NCBI GenBank assembly: GCA_013316825.1
Contig: WSLY01000010.1
Coordinates: 16,034 to 80,033, forward strand
Reading direction: 5' to 3'
DNA length: 64,000 nucleotides
Source: Lachnospiraceae bacterium
Lineage (GTDB): Bacteria; Bacillota; Clostridia; Lachnospirales; Lachnospiraceae
Shown here: positions 17,344 to 24,868 of the stretch, piece after piece
Layout of the letters: each line of letters opens with the position of its first letter
Position numbering within the stretch: the stretch's first letter is position 1
The notes under the pieces: generated by a model
The model's input: only the letters and a program-made list of their open reading frames with translations
Told to the model about the DNA's origin: nothing
The model's database searches: none
Translations under genes and position numbers: made by a program

Positions 17344-19449
17344 GTGGGAAAGAGTTTATATATAGCAGAAAAACCAAGTGTTGCGCGGGAATTTGCCAAG
17401 GCGCTGAAACAGAATATGGCGGGAAAAGACGGCTATCTGGAGTCGGAGCAGGCAATTGTGACATGGTGCGTCGGGCATCTGGTGACTATGAGCTATCCGG
17501 AAGCATACGATGCCGCATACAAAAAGTGGTCTTACGATACGATTCCCTTTATCCCGAAAGAATTTAAATATGAGGTCATTGACAGTGTGAAAAAGCAGTT
17601 TGCCATTGTCAGTGGCCTGCTTTCACGGAAGGATGTGGACACGATTTATGTCTGCACTGACTCCGGACGTGAAGGGGAGTACATATACCGTCTGGTAGAG
17701 CAGATGGCGGGCGTAAAAGGAAAAGAAAGAAAAAGAGTATGGATAGATTCTCAGACGGAGGAGGAAATTTTGCGCGGCATCAGGGAAGCAAAGGATTTGT
17801 CGGCCTATGATTCTCTGGCGGATGCCGCTTATTTGCGTGCCAAGGAAGACTACCTGATGGGTATCAATTTTTCGCGGGTACTCACATTAAAATACGGCAA
17901 TGCCGTAAAAGGCTATTTAAAGAGGGAGAAGGCAGTGATTTCCGTCGGACGCGTTATGACCTGTGTGCTTGGTATGGTGGTAAAAAGGGAGCGGGAAATT
18001 AGGGCTTTTGTGAAAACGCCTTTCTACCGCCTTTTGGGTGGATTTTCCTATGCGGGCAAAAATTTTGAGGGCGAGTGGCGCGCTGTGGAAGGATCTCCCT
18101 ATTTTGCGTCTCCGCTTTTGTACAAGGAAAATGGTTTTAAAGAAAAAAAAGATGCCGAAGCGCTTAAGACGTCACTTGCAGACGCTGTTTGGGAGGCAGG
18201 GCAGTCAGCCGCATCAGGCAGCGCGCCGCAGTCAGGGCAGCCAGCTACATCAGGCAGCGCGCCGCAATCGGGGCAGACGGCGCATATTCCGGTGGTGGAC
18301 AGCATAGAACGGAAGAAGGAAAGTAAAAATCCGCCTCTTCTTTATAATTTGGCTGAACTGCAGAACGATTGCTCCAAATATTTTAAAATCAGTCCTGACC
18401 AGACGCTGCAGATTATTCAGGAGCTCTATGAAAAAAAGCTTGTGACCTATCCGCGAACGGATGCCAGAGTGCTTTCTACGGCGGTTGCAAAAGAAATCCA
18501 CAAAAATATTGCGGGACTTAAAAACTATGATAAGGCGGCTGTTTTTGCGGAGGAAATCCTCAAAAATGGAAGTCACAAAAACATTGCCAAAACCCGTTAT
18601 GTCAATGACAAGCAGATAACGGACCATTATGCGGTAATCCCCACAGGACAGGGCATGGGGGCGCTGGCAGGTCTGAATGCTACGGCGCAGAAGGTTTATG
18701 AGATTATCGTGCGTCGGTTTTTAAGTATCTTTTTTCCGCCGGCCATCTACCAGAAGGTGTCCCTTGTGGCGAATGTAAAGGGGGAAAAATTTTTTGCCAA
18801 TTTTAAGGTGCTTTGGCAGGAAGGCTATCTGCGCGTTGCACAGTTTTCCTTCTTCAAAAAGAAAGAGGAGAGTCGTGAGGCGGCGGAGGGTGAGGAAGAG
18901 GAAGAAACAAAATGCGATGCCGCTTTTATGGAACAGCTTCAGAAGCTGAAGGCGGGAGAGCCGCTTACCTTAAGGGAGCTTACCATCAAAGAGGGAGAGA
19001 CATCGCCGCCCAAAAGATACAATTCCGGTACGATGATACTAGCGATGGAAAATGCCGGACAGCTTATTGAGGACGAGGAGCTTCGGGCGCAGATAAAAGG
19101 CTCCGGCATAGGCACTTCGGCAACCCGTGCGGAAATATTAAAGAAATTAGTCAATATAGAATATCTTGCGCTGAATAAGAAGACCCAGATTCTGACACCG
19201 ACCTTGATGGGGGAAATGATTTACGACGTGGTGGATGGCTCTATTCGTCCGCTTTTAAATCCGGCGCTCACGGCGAGCTGGGAAAAGGGGCTTAACATGG
19301 TTGCGGACGGCAGCATCACAGCGGCAGAATACATGGAAAAGCTGGACGGCTTCGTTTCCCGAAGAACCAACGCCGTGAAACAGCAGTTTAACCAGACGCA
19401 GTTATACGTAAAATTTAACGAGGCGGCAGTCAACTATAAAAAGCAGTAG
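17344..19449 (+). CDS. topB: DNA topoisomerase III
   Basis: A type IA topoisomerase of 701 residues that passes single strands to unlink DNA. The Toprim domain opens with SLYIAEKPSVAREFA and contains CTDSGREGEYIYR (metal-binding acids). The catalytic tyrosine is Tyr369 in VTYPRTDAR. It starts at a GTG with AAGGAG five bases upstream. A Ser/Ala/Gln/Gly-rich segment at about residues 286-311, encoded by a 36-bp tandem repeat, is inserted just before the conserved region leading to the active site and is not part of the family core. No conjugative-element genes are nearby, so this is likely the chromosomal copy. Confidence 0.95.
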   Translation: MGKSLYIAEKPSVAREFAKALKQNMAGKDGYLESEQAIVTWCVGHLVTMSYPEAYDAAYKKWSYDTIPFIPKEFKYEVIDSVKKQFAIVSGLLSRKDVDTIYVCTDSGREGEYIYRLVEQMAGVKGKERKRVWIDSQTEEEILRGIREAKDLSAYDSLADAAYLRAKEDYLMGINFSRVLTLKYGNAVKGYLKREKAVISVGRVMTCVLGMVVKREREIRAFVKTPFYRLLGGFSYAGKNFEGEWRAVEGSPYFASPLLYKENGFKEKKDAEALKTSLADAVWEAGQSAASGSAPQSGQPATSGSAPQSGQTAHIPVVDSIERKKESKNPPLLYNLAELQNDCSKYFKISPDQTLQIIQELYEKKLVTYPRTDARVLSTAVAKEIHKNIAGLKNYDKAAVFAEEILKNGSHKNIAKTRYVNDKQITDHYAVIPTGQGMGALAGLNATAQKVYEIIVRRFLSIFFPPAIYQKVSLVANVKGEKFFANFKVLWQEGYLRVAQFSFFKKKEESREAAEGEEEEETKCDAAFMEQLQKLKAGEPLTLRELTIKEGETSPPKRYNSGTMILAMENAGQLIEDEELRAQIKGSGIGTSATRAEILKKLVNIEYLALNKKTQILTPTLMGEMIYDVVDGSIRPLLNPALTASWEKGLNMVADGSITAAEYMEKLDGFVSRRTNAVKQQFNQTQLYVKFNEAAVNYKKQ
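18199..18270. repeat. two tandem 36-bp repeats inside topB
   Basis: Two copies (18199-18234 and 18235-18270) begin with GGGCAG and share CATCAGGCAGCGCGCCGCA. A further GGGCAG follows at 18271. They encode SGSAPQSGQ-type residues in frame. Confidence 0.9.
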
Positions 19450-19471
19450 AAGCGGAAGGGAGAGGCAGCTT

Positions 19472-20140
19472 ATGGAAGCAGTCAGTGTAAAGCAGTTATA
19501 CAATTTGGAGGAAACCATAGCAGCAGATTTGTTTGCGGGAGTTGTCCATCCATGGGAAGTGCTTGGCAGGATTCATGATTTTATCATAGAACTGGGCAAT
19601 TCCCTGCCCGAAGAACTCTTTGAGAGAAAGGGAGAAAACATTTGGGTGGCAAAGTCCGCAAGCATAGCGCCCACGGCGTGTTTAAACGGACCGCTCATTG
19701 TGGATGAGGAAGCAGAAATCAGACATTGCGCGTATATCAGGGGCAATGCCATTGTGGGAAAAGGCGCTGTTGTGGGTAATTCTACGGAGCTGAAAAATGT
19801 GGTGCTTTTTAATAAGGTGCAAGTACCCCATTACAATTATGTAGGTGACAGTATTTTAGGATACCGTGCCCATATGGGGGCAGGCTCTATTACCTCCAAT
19901 GTCAAAAGTGATAAAACGCTTGTAACGGTAGCGGCAGGAGCGGAGCGTATACCGACAGGACTGAAGAAAATGGGCGCCATGTTAGGCGATTTTGTGGAGG
20001 TGGGGTGTAATTCCGTATTAAATCCGGGCGTCGTTGTAGGAAAAAACAGCAATATTTACCCCACATCCAGCGTGCGGGGCTTTGTGCCGGCAGATTCTAT
20101 TTTTAAAAAGAACGGCGAAATTGTGTTAAAGCGGCAGTAA
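19472..20140 (+). CDS. left-handed beta-helix (hexapeptide repeat) transferase-like protein
   Basis: A 222-residue protein related to the C-terminal acetyltransferase half of GlmU-type sugar nucleotidyltransferases. After about 55 helical residues, hexapeptide repeats build a left-handed beta helix (about 58-210): IWVAKSASIAPTA, IVDEEAEIRHCAYI, NAIVGKGAVVGNS, GAGSITSNVK and NSVLNPGVVVG. Such proteins usually acetylate or bind sugar nucleotides. The exact substrate is not evident, and the pyrophosphorylase domain is missing. It follows topB by 22 bases and is probably cotranscribed. Confidence 0.82.
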   Translation: MEAVSVKQLYNLEETIAADLFAGVVHPWEVLGRIHDFIIELGNSLPEELFERKGENIWVAKSASIAPTACLNGPLIVDEEAEIRHCAYIRGNAIVGKGAVVGNSTELKNVVLFNKVQVPHYNYVGDSILGYRAHMGAGSITSNVKSDKTLVTVAAGAERIPTGLKKMGAMLGDFVEVGCNSVLNPGVVVGKNSNIYPTSSVRGFVPADSIFKKNGEIVLKRQ

Positions 20141-20220
20141 TCGTGTAAATTCCCTATATTTTTGAAAAATCACTGGATTTTTTACCATAAATATGAGAAA
20201 ATGAACACGATGAAAATGAT

Positions 20221-20241
20221 AAATAAATATCATATTTATTT
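20221..20241. promoter_or_regulatory. AT-rich 21-bp palindrome upstream of the NifU-like gene
   Basis: AAATAAATAT, C, ATATTTATTT form a perfect 10-bp inverted repeat ending four bases before the AAAGGAG ribosome binding site. It could be an operator or an mRNA hairpin limiting ribosome access. No regulator is identifiable. Confidence 0.45.
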
Positions 20242-20258
20242 TTGAAAGGAGATTTCAC

Positions 20259-20963
20259 ATGATTTATTCAAAGGAAGTTGAAGAAATGTGTCCCGTAGCG
20301 CAGGGTGTTCATCACGGCTGTGCACCGATTCCTGAAGAAGCAAAGTGGGTTCAGGCTAAAAAAGTAGAAGACATTTCCGGTTTTACGCACGGTGTTGGCT
20401 GGTGTGCACCGCAGCAAGGCGCCTGCAAGCTGTCCCTGAACGTAAAGAACGGAATTATTGAAGAGGCGCTGGTTGAGACAATCGGCTGCTCCGGTATGAC
20501 CCATTCCGCAGCCATGGCTGCAGAGATTTTGCCGGGTCTTACCGTTATGGAAGCATTAAATACGGACCTTGTATGTGATGCCATCAATACGGCAATGAGA
20601 GAGTTGTTTTTGCAGATTGTTTACGGACGTTCCCAAAGTGCATTTTCTGAGGAAGGTCTGCCGGTAGGCGCAGGTCTTGAGGATTTGGGCAAGGGCTTGA
20701 GAAGTCAGGTAGGAACTATGTACGGTACGAAAGCGAAGGGCCCCCGTTACCTTGAGATGGCGGAAGGCTATGTAACAGGTATTGCTTTGGATGCAGACAA
20801 CCAGATTATCGGTTATAAGTTTGTAAGCCTTGGCAAGATGACGGACTTCATCAAGAAAGGTGACGACCCGAATACCGCATATGAGAAGGCATGTGGACAG
20901 TATGGACGTGTGGCGGATGCGGTGAAGATTATCGACCCCAGAACTGACGAAGAAGTGAAATAA
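20259..20963 (+). CDS. NifU-like iron-sulfur scaffold-related protein
   Basis: A 234-residue cytoplasmic protein with similarity to the IscU/NifU N-terminal scaffold. Conserved cysteines sit in GWCAPQQGACKLSL and in ETIGCSGMTHSAAMAAE (about residues 49-90), with another in LVCDAI. This matches the partner that commonly precedes GGGtGRT proteins in Clostridia. It may bind an iron-sulfur cluster, but the usual IscU cysteine spacing is not complete, so a role in cluster assembly is inferred. AAAGGAG lies ahead of the ATG. The gap to the next gene is 21 bases, so the two form an operon ended by the terminator at 22155. Confidence 0.8.
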   Translation: MIYSKEVEEMCPVAQGVHHGCAPIPEEAKWVQAKKVEDISGFTHGVGWCAPQQGACKLSLNVKNGIIEEALVETIGCSGMTHSAAMAAEILPGLTVMEALNTDLVCDAINTAMRELFLQIVYGRSQSAFSEEGLPVGAGLEDLGKGLRSQVGTMYGTKAKGPRYLEMAEGYVTGIALDADNQIIGYKFVSLGKMTDFIKKGDDPNTAYEKACGQYGRVADAVKIIDPRTDEEVK

Positions 20964-20984
20964 GAGAAGAGGAGGCAAAGACAA

Positions 20985-21995
20985 ATGGCTTTATTTGAAT
21001 CATATGAAAGACGTATTGATCAGATTAACAATGTACTGAACAGCTACGGCATTTCTTCCATTGAGGAAGCTGAAAAAATTACAAAGGATGCCGGACTGGA
21101 CGTATATGAGCAGGTGAAGAAAATCCAGCCTATCTGTTTTGAAAATGCATGTTGGGCTTACACCGTAGGCGCAGCAATTGCAATTAAAAAGGGCTGCCGC
21201 AAGGCTGCTGAGGCTGCTGCTGCAATCGGCGAAGGCTTACAGGCATTTTGTATTCCCGGTTCTGTGGCGGATACTCGTAAGGTTGGTCTTGGACATGGCA
21301 ATTTGGGAAAAATGTTGTTGGAGGAAGAAACGGACTGCTTCTGTTTCCTTGCAGGACATGAATCCTTTGCAGCGGCAGAAGGCGCTATCGGTATTGCGGA
21401 AAAGGCAAATAAAGTACGCCAGAAACCTTTACGTGTTATCCTGAACGGACTTGGCAAGGATGCAGCGCAGATTATCTCCAGAATCAATGGATTTACCTAC
21501 GTAGAGACCCAGTATGACCCGTATACCAATAAGGTGGAGGAAGTGTTCCGCAAACCCTATTCAGAAGGTCTTCGTGCGAAGGTAAACTGCTATGGCGCTA
21601 ATTCTGTTCCGGAAGGCGTTGCAATTATGTGGAAAGAAAACGTGGATGTATCCATCACCGGCAATTCCACCAATCCTACCAGATTCCAGCATCCGGTTGC
21701 AGGTACATACAAGAAAGAAAGAACCGAAGCAGGAAAGAAGTATTTCTCCGTAGCTTCCGGCGGCGGTACAGGACGTACCCTGCATCCCGACAATATGGCG
21801 GCGGGTCCCGCTTCTTATGGCTTCACCGATACGTTGGGACGTATGCACTCTGATGCACAGTTCGCAGGCTCTTCCTCCGTACCTGCTCATGTGGAGATGA
21901 TGGGACTTATTGGTATGGGCAATAACCCCATGGTTGGTGCAACCGTTGCGGTTGCCGTTTCCGTAGAGGAGGCAGCCAAGGAAGGGAAGTTCTAA
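20985..21995 (+). CDS. GGGtGRT protein
   Basis: A 336-residue protein named after its motif, seen here as SGGGTGRTLHPDNMA (about residues 256-270). Other conserved pieces are GLGHGNLGKMLLEEETDCFCFLAGHESFAAAEG (split) and NSTNPTRFQHPVAG. The biochemical function is unknown. It regularly follows the NifU-like gene, as here, with GAGGAGG upstream. The Cys-rich segment and its partner suggest metal or iron-sulfur chemistry, which is inference. Codon use looks highly optimised (many GAC/GGT/AAG codons), hinting at strong expression. Confidence 0.88.
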   Translation: MALFESYERRIDQINNVLNSYGISSIEEAEKITKDAGLDVYEQVKKIQPICFENACWAYTVGAAIAIKKGCRKAAEAAAAIGEGLQAFCIPGSVADTRKVGLGHGNLGKMLLEEETDCFCFLAGHESFAAAEGAIGIAEKANKVRQKPLRVILNGLGKDAAQIISRINGFTYVETQYDPYTNKVEEVFRKPYSEGLRAKVNCYGANSVPEGVAIMWKENVDVSITGNSTNPTRFQHPVAGTYKKERTEAGKKYFSVASGGGTGRTLHPDNMAAGPASYGFTDTLGRMHSDAQFAGSSSVPAHVEMMGLIGMGNNPMVGATVAVAVSVEEAAKEGKF

Positions 21996-22065
21996 ATTAC
22001 CTTGTGAATTAATATATGGTAGATGCCTTTATGGATAAACTACGATAAGGTGCGGAAGACTTGGT

Positions 22066-22152
22066 ATGCGGTTCCGCGCATTGTCAGATGGCGGACTATT
22101 GATCGCAGGTGCTGGCAAAAAAGATATCAAAGATTTTATACAACCAAAATAA
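22066..22152 (+). CDS. possible 28-residue small ORF
   Basis: An ATG at 22066, with GGAAG seven bases upstream, opens a 28-codon frame ending at TAA 22150-22152, just before the terminator. It would encode a small basic peptide containing GLLIAGAGKKDIKDF. The composition looks coding-like, but the ORF is short and unrecognised. It may be a remnant or chance. The overlapping frame 22023-22226 runs into the terminator and is not credible. Confidence 0.2.
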   Translation: MRFRALSDGGLLIAGAGKKDIKDFIQPK

Positions 22153-22154
22153 AG

Positions 22155-22195
22155 AGCAGCGCTTTGCTTTATCGAAGCAAGAGCGCTGCTTTTTG
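22155..22195 (+). terminator. strong terminator after the GGGtGRT operon
   Basis: A long stem (AGCAGCGCTTTGCTT / AAGCAAGAGCGCTGCT) with a small loop ends in TTTTT. It lies between convergent transcripts (the GGGtGRT operon and lacI-glycerate kinase) and is symmetric enough to act in both directions. Confidence 0.85.
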
Positions 22196-22240
22196 CATCC
22201 TAAGAAAATTTGTCTCTTTTATATAAAGAGTACGGTTTAT

Positions 22241-23401
22241 TTATTTCTTTTGCAGCGCCATGCCTGCCTTGAGTAAAAGAAAGGTTCGCTCAGCAGCATC
22301 GCGCAGCAGATTCTGGGAATGCCGGAAGACTTCCGTTAGTGGCATGACACGGTTTAAGGCAGGTACAATTGCCGTAATCCCGCAGTCGTAGAGCAGCTTT
22401 GCATCAGGGCGCATACCGCCTGCAATGGCAATTACAGGAATCCCTTTTTCTTTGGCGCTTGTACCGATACCCCAGAGTACTTTCCCCTGCGCAGACTGTC
22501 CGTCCGCACAGCCTTCTCCGGTGATGACAATATCTGCATGTTCTAAAAACAATTCAAACCGGACAAGCTTTAACATAGTCTTTATGCCGGACTGCAGTTT
22601 TGCGTCCAAAAAGGCGCAGAGAGCGCCGCTAAGCCCGCCGGCAGCGCCGGAGCCGGAAACATCTTTGATATCCTTTCCCAAATCTCTTTTTATTACCTCT
22701 GCAAAATGTAACATACCTTCTTCTAAGAGAAAGAGCGCGTCATCAGCGGCGCCTTTTTGGGGAGCGTAGGTGTAAGTGGCACCGTCAGGACCCGTGAAAG
22801 GGCTGCGGACATCGCACATGACAGTAAAAGAAACATTCTCTGTAAGCTCCGGTAGTCTGCCTGATGTATCGATACGGGAAATATGAATTAAATTTTCTCC
22901 CGTCGGCGTTACGTCTCTGCCATTTTCATCCAGAAAGCGAAAACCCAGTGCTGCCATGGCGCCGGCACCGCCGTCGTTGGTTGCACTTCCGCCAACAGCA
23001 ATGGTGATATCCTTGATTCCCTGCCTTAAGGCATCGGCAATCAATTCTCCGGTTCCGTAAGAAGTGGTTATTAAGGCGTTTCTTTGAGCGGCTGGGAGCA
23101 GGGTGAGACCGGAAGCTGCCGCCATCTCTATGATGGCGGAGAGGCTGCCGTCTATGTTTTCCATGATTCCGTAAGCAGCGTCTACTTGTTCAAAAAGAGG
23201 ATTCGTGACGGCAATATGCCGCGTCCTGCCGCCGCATGAGGCAAGAACGGCTTGAACGGTGCCTTCGCCGCCGTCAGCAATGGGAACTCCCGTAATTTTT
23301 GCTTCGGGAAAATGAAGGTGTGCTTCCGCCGACACAATTTCTATAATCTGTTTAGAAGAAAGGGTTCCTTTGAAGGAATCCGGTGCAATGACAATGTGCA
23401 T
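22241..23401 (-). CDS. glycerate 2-kinase (GarK/GlxK family)
   Basis: A 386-residue kinase phosphorylating D-glycerate with ATP, in this family usually to 2-phosphoglycerate, which enters lower glycolysis. Family marks are the N-terminus HIVIAPDSFKGTLSS, the GVPIADGGEGTVQA motif (about 39-52), AVGGSATNDGGAGAMAALGF (about 136-155) and ITGEGCADGQSAQGK (about 293-307). It has AAGGAG before its ATG and follows the LacI gene by 20 bases in the same direction. Next to a GH13_18 phosphorylase it fits as the enzyme consuming glycerate released from glucosylglycerate. Confidence 0.95.
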   Translation of the reverse strand: MHIVIAPDSFKGTLSSKQIIEIVSAEAHLHFPEAKITGVPIADGGEGTVQAVLASCGGRTRHIAVTNPLFEQVDAAYGIMENIDGSLSAIIEMAAASGLTLLPAAQRNALITTSYGTGELIADALRQGIKDITIAVGGSATNDGGAGAMAALGFRFLDENGRDVTPTGENLIHISRIDTSGRLPELTENVSFTVMCDVRSPFTGPDGATYTYAPQKGAADDALFLLEEGMLHFAEVIKRDLGKDIKDVSGSGAAGGLSGALCAFLDAKLQSGIKTMLKLVRFELFLEHADIVITGEGCADGQSAQGKVLWGIGTSAKEKGIPVIAIAGGMRPDAKLLYDCGITAIVPALNRVMPLTEVFRHSQNLLRDAAERTFLLLKAGMALQKK

Positions 23402-23421
23402 AAGAAATACTCCTTTATCAG

Positions 23422-24453
23422 TTACTGGTGTTTCAAATTGGCAACAGAGCCGCGAAACTGTATTTTTGTGGGAAGCATTTGGCTGGTTTCTTTTTTATCT
23501 GATTGAATCATGGAGAAGAGCTTGGAAGCGGAAATCATACCAAGTTCATGAATAGGAACACGTATGGTGGTGAGGGGCGGCGTAAGGAGAGAGGAAAAAT
23601 CAAAGTCATTATGCCCGAACACCGAAATATCCTCGGGAATACGCAGGTTCATATTGCGTGCTGCCTTGTAGATGCCGAGCGCCTTGATATCATCGGTGGC
23701 AAAAATAGCAGTAAGCTGTCTGTTAGAACAGAGAAGATTGAGCGCTGCCATATAAGCTGTGTCCACGGTATCGCCGCCGTCTACAAAGCAGTCCTCGTCG
23801 AACGCAATGTGACGGGTCTTTAAGCAGTCCTTTAGTCCCTGTACACGGTCCACTGCCACATAATGATTTAAGGGGGCGTGGATGCAGCCGATGTGCGTGT
23901 GTCCCATTTGCAGCAGATAGTCGCCAATCTCATAGCTGTCCTGATAATTGTCCGTGTCCACGGATACAATGCATTCTGAGTGAATGGAAGGGTTGTATTT
24001 TCCGATTACCACAATCGGAATCCCCGTGCCGGCCAAAACTTCCAGAAATTTACTGTTGGTACGGCTGCTCAAGAGCACAATACCTTTAATCAGCTTGCTA
24101 TTTATCATGGAAACAGCCTTCTCAATTTCATTATCTTCATTGTCGTTGGAATGCAGAATCAAATCATAGTCATTTTGCTCGGCTACCATACCGATAGAAC
24201 CGATAATGTTGCCAAAATAGGGGTTGTCGGCAGCCTGCGTGGACGAGCGCGTAAAGATAATGAGAATGTTGTTGAAACCGTTGGATGAGAGTCCTCTTGC
24301 AAGCTGGTTTGGAATATAATCCAGTTCCTTCATGACAGAGAGCACTTTGGAACGGGTTTCCGGCAGTACAGCGGGATGATTGTTCATTACCCGCGATACG
24401 GTTGACATGGAAACACCTGCTTTTTTGGCTACTAATTGAATTGTTGGTTTCAT
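23422..24453 (-). CDS. LacI-family transcriptional repressor
   Basis: A 343-residue regulator. The N-terminal helix-turn-helix and hinge are clear: TIQLVAKKAGVSMSTVSRVMNN, then YIPNQLARGL (about residues 4-59). A periplasmic-binding-like effector domain follows, with typical FATDDIKALG and LTTIRVP motifs. It is divergent from the GH13_18 operon and cotranscribed with glycerate kinase. By position it should repress both directions through the operators at 24469-24817 and respond to the imported sugar or a breakdown product. The ATG at 24453 has GGGAGGGG three bases upstream. Confidence 0.93.
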   Translation of the reverse strand: MKPTIQLVAKKAGVSMSTVSRVMNNHPAVLPETRSKVLSVMKELDYIPNQLARGLSSNGFNNILIIFTRSSTQAADNPYFGNIIGSIGMVAEQNDYDLILHSNDNEDNEIEKAVSMINSKLIKGIVLLSSRTNSKFLEVLAGTGIPIVVIGKYNPSIHSECIVSVDTDNYQDSYEIGDYLLQMGHTHIGCIHAPLNHYVAVDRVQGLKDCLKTRHIAFDEDCFVDGGDTVDTAYMAALNLLCSNRQLTAIFATDDIKALGIYKAARNMNLRIPEDISVFGHNDFDFSSLLTPPLTTIRVPIHELGMISASKLFSMIQSDKKETSQMLPTKIQFRGSVANLKHQ

Positions 24454-24468
24454 AGACCCCTCCCGCTG

Positions 24469-24483
24469 TGAAAAAGTTTTTCA
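24469..24483. promoter_or_regulatory. palindrome in the lacI leader, possible autoregulatory operator
   Basis: TGAAAAA-G-TTTTTCA is a perfect 7-bp inverted repeat between the leftward -10 box and the lacI ATG. It lacks the central CG of the other two operators, so it may bind more weakly or serve another purpose. Confidence 0.4.
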
Positions 24484-24496
24484 TGAACATATGAAA

Positions 24497-24525
24497 ATTA
24501 TACCAAACAAAATGTACAAACGCAA
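24497..24525 (-). promoter_or_regulatory. leftward promoter for lacI-glycerate kinase
   Basis: On the minus strand TTGCGT (24520-24525), a 17-base spacer and a perfect TATAAT (24497-24502). Transcription would begin about 35 bases before the lacI ATG. Confidence 0.65.
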
Positions 24526-24660
24526 GAAAAATATGAAAAAAATATAAAAATGCAAAGAATAATGCATCCAAACCTTTTAGAAAAGCATTGAGATAATTAG
24601 AGAAAGATAGCGTATTATATAGGATAAAAGAACTAAAACAAAACTTTTTCAAAAAAACTC

Positions 24661-24689
24661 TTTACAAATTTCATGTCATTGTATATAAT
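24661..24689 (+). promoter_or_regulatory. rightward promoter of the sugar operon
   Basis: TTTACA (24661-24666), a 17-base spacer and a perfect TATAAT (24684-24689). The predicted start falls on the operator at 24696-24710. The rest of the 415-base gap between the divergent genes is AT-rich and contains no other recognisable gene. Confidence 0.75.
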
Positions 24690-24695
24690 CAAGTT

Positions 24696-24710
24696 ATGGA
24701 AACGCTTCCA
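24696..24710. promoter_or_regulatory. LacI/CcpA-type operator 1
   Basis: ATGGAAACGCTTCCA fits the catabolite-responsive consensus WTGNAANCGNWNNCA at every position and has the central CG typical of LacI-family sites. It overlaps the predicted transcription start, a position expected to block initiation. Confidence 0.75.
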
Positions 24711-24802
24711 CGAAAGAAGAGAAAGCAAGATAAAATAATATGTAAAACATATAAAAAAAGCTGATTTTTGCATAAATAACATACTATATCACCAATTAGT
24801 AT

Positions 24803-24817
24803 ATGAAAACGTTACCA
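24803..24817. promoter_or_regulatory. LacI/CcpA-type operator 2
   Basis: ATGAAAACGTTACCA also fits WTGNAANCGNWNNCA fully. Its centre is 107 bases from operator 1, about ten helical turns, which would allow looping or cooperative repression. It lies in the 5' leader before the GH13_18 gene. Confidence 0.7.
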
Positions 24818-24868
24818 TGAGAGAAAAATGAGTGGGATAAAAGAAAGAACAGAGAATACCGGAGGAAA

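Noticed and set aside
22023..22226. 67-residue frame after the GGGtGRT gene
   Set aside because: It runs through the strong terminator hairpin and has an Arg/Tyr/Trp-rich, non-coding-like composition.
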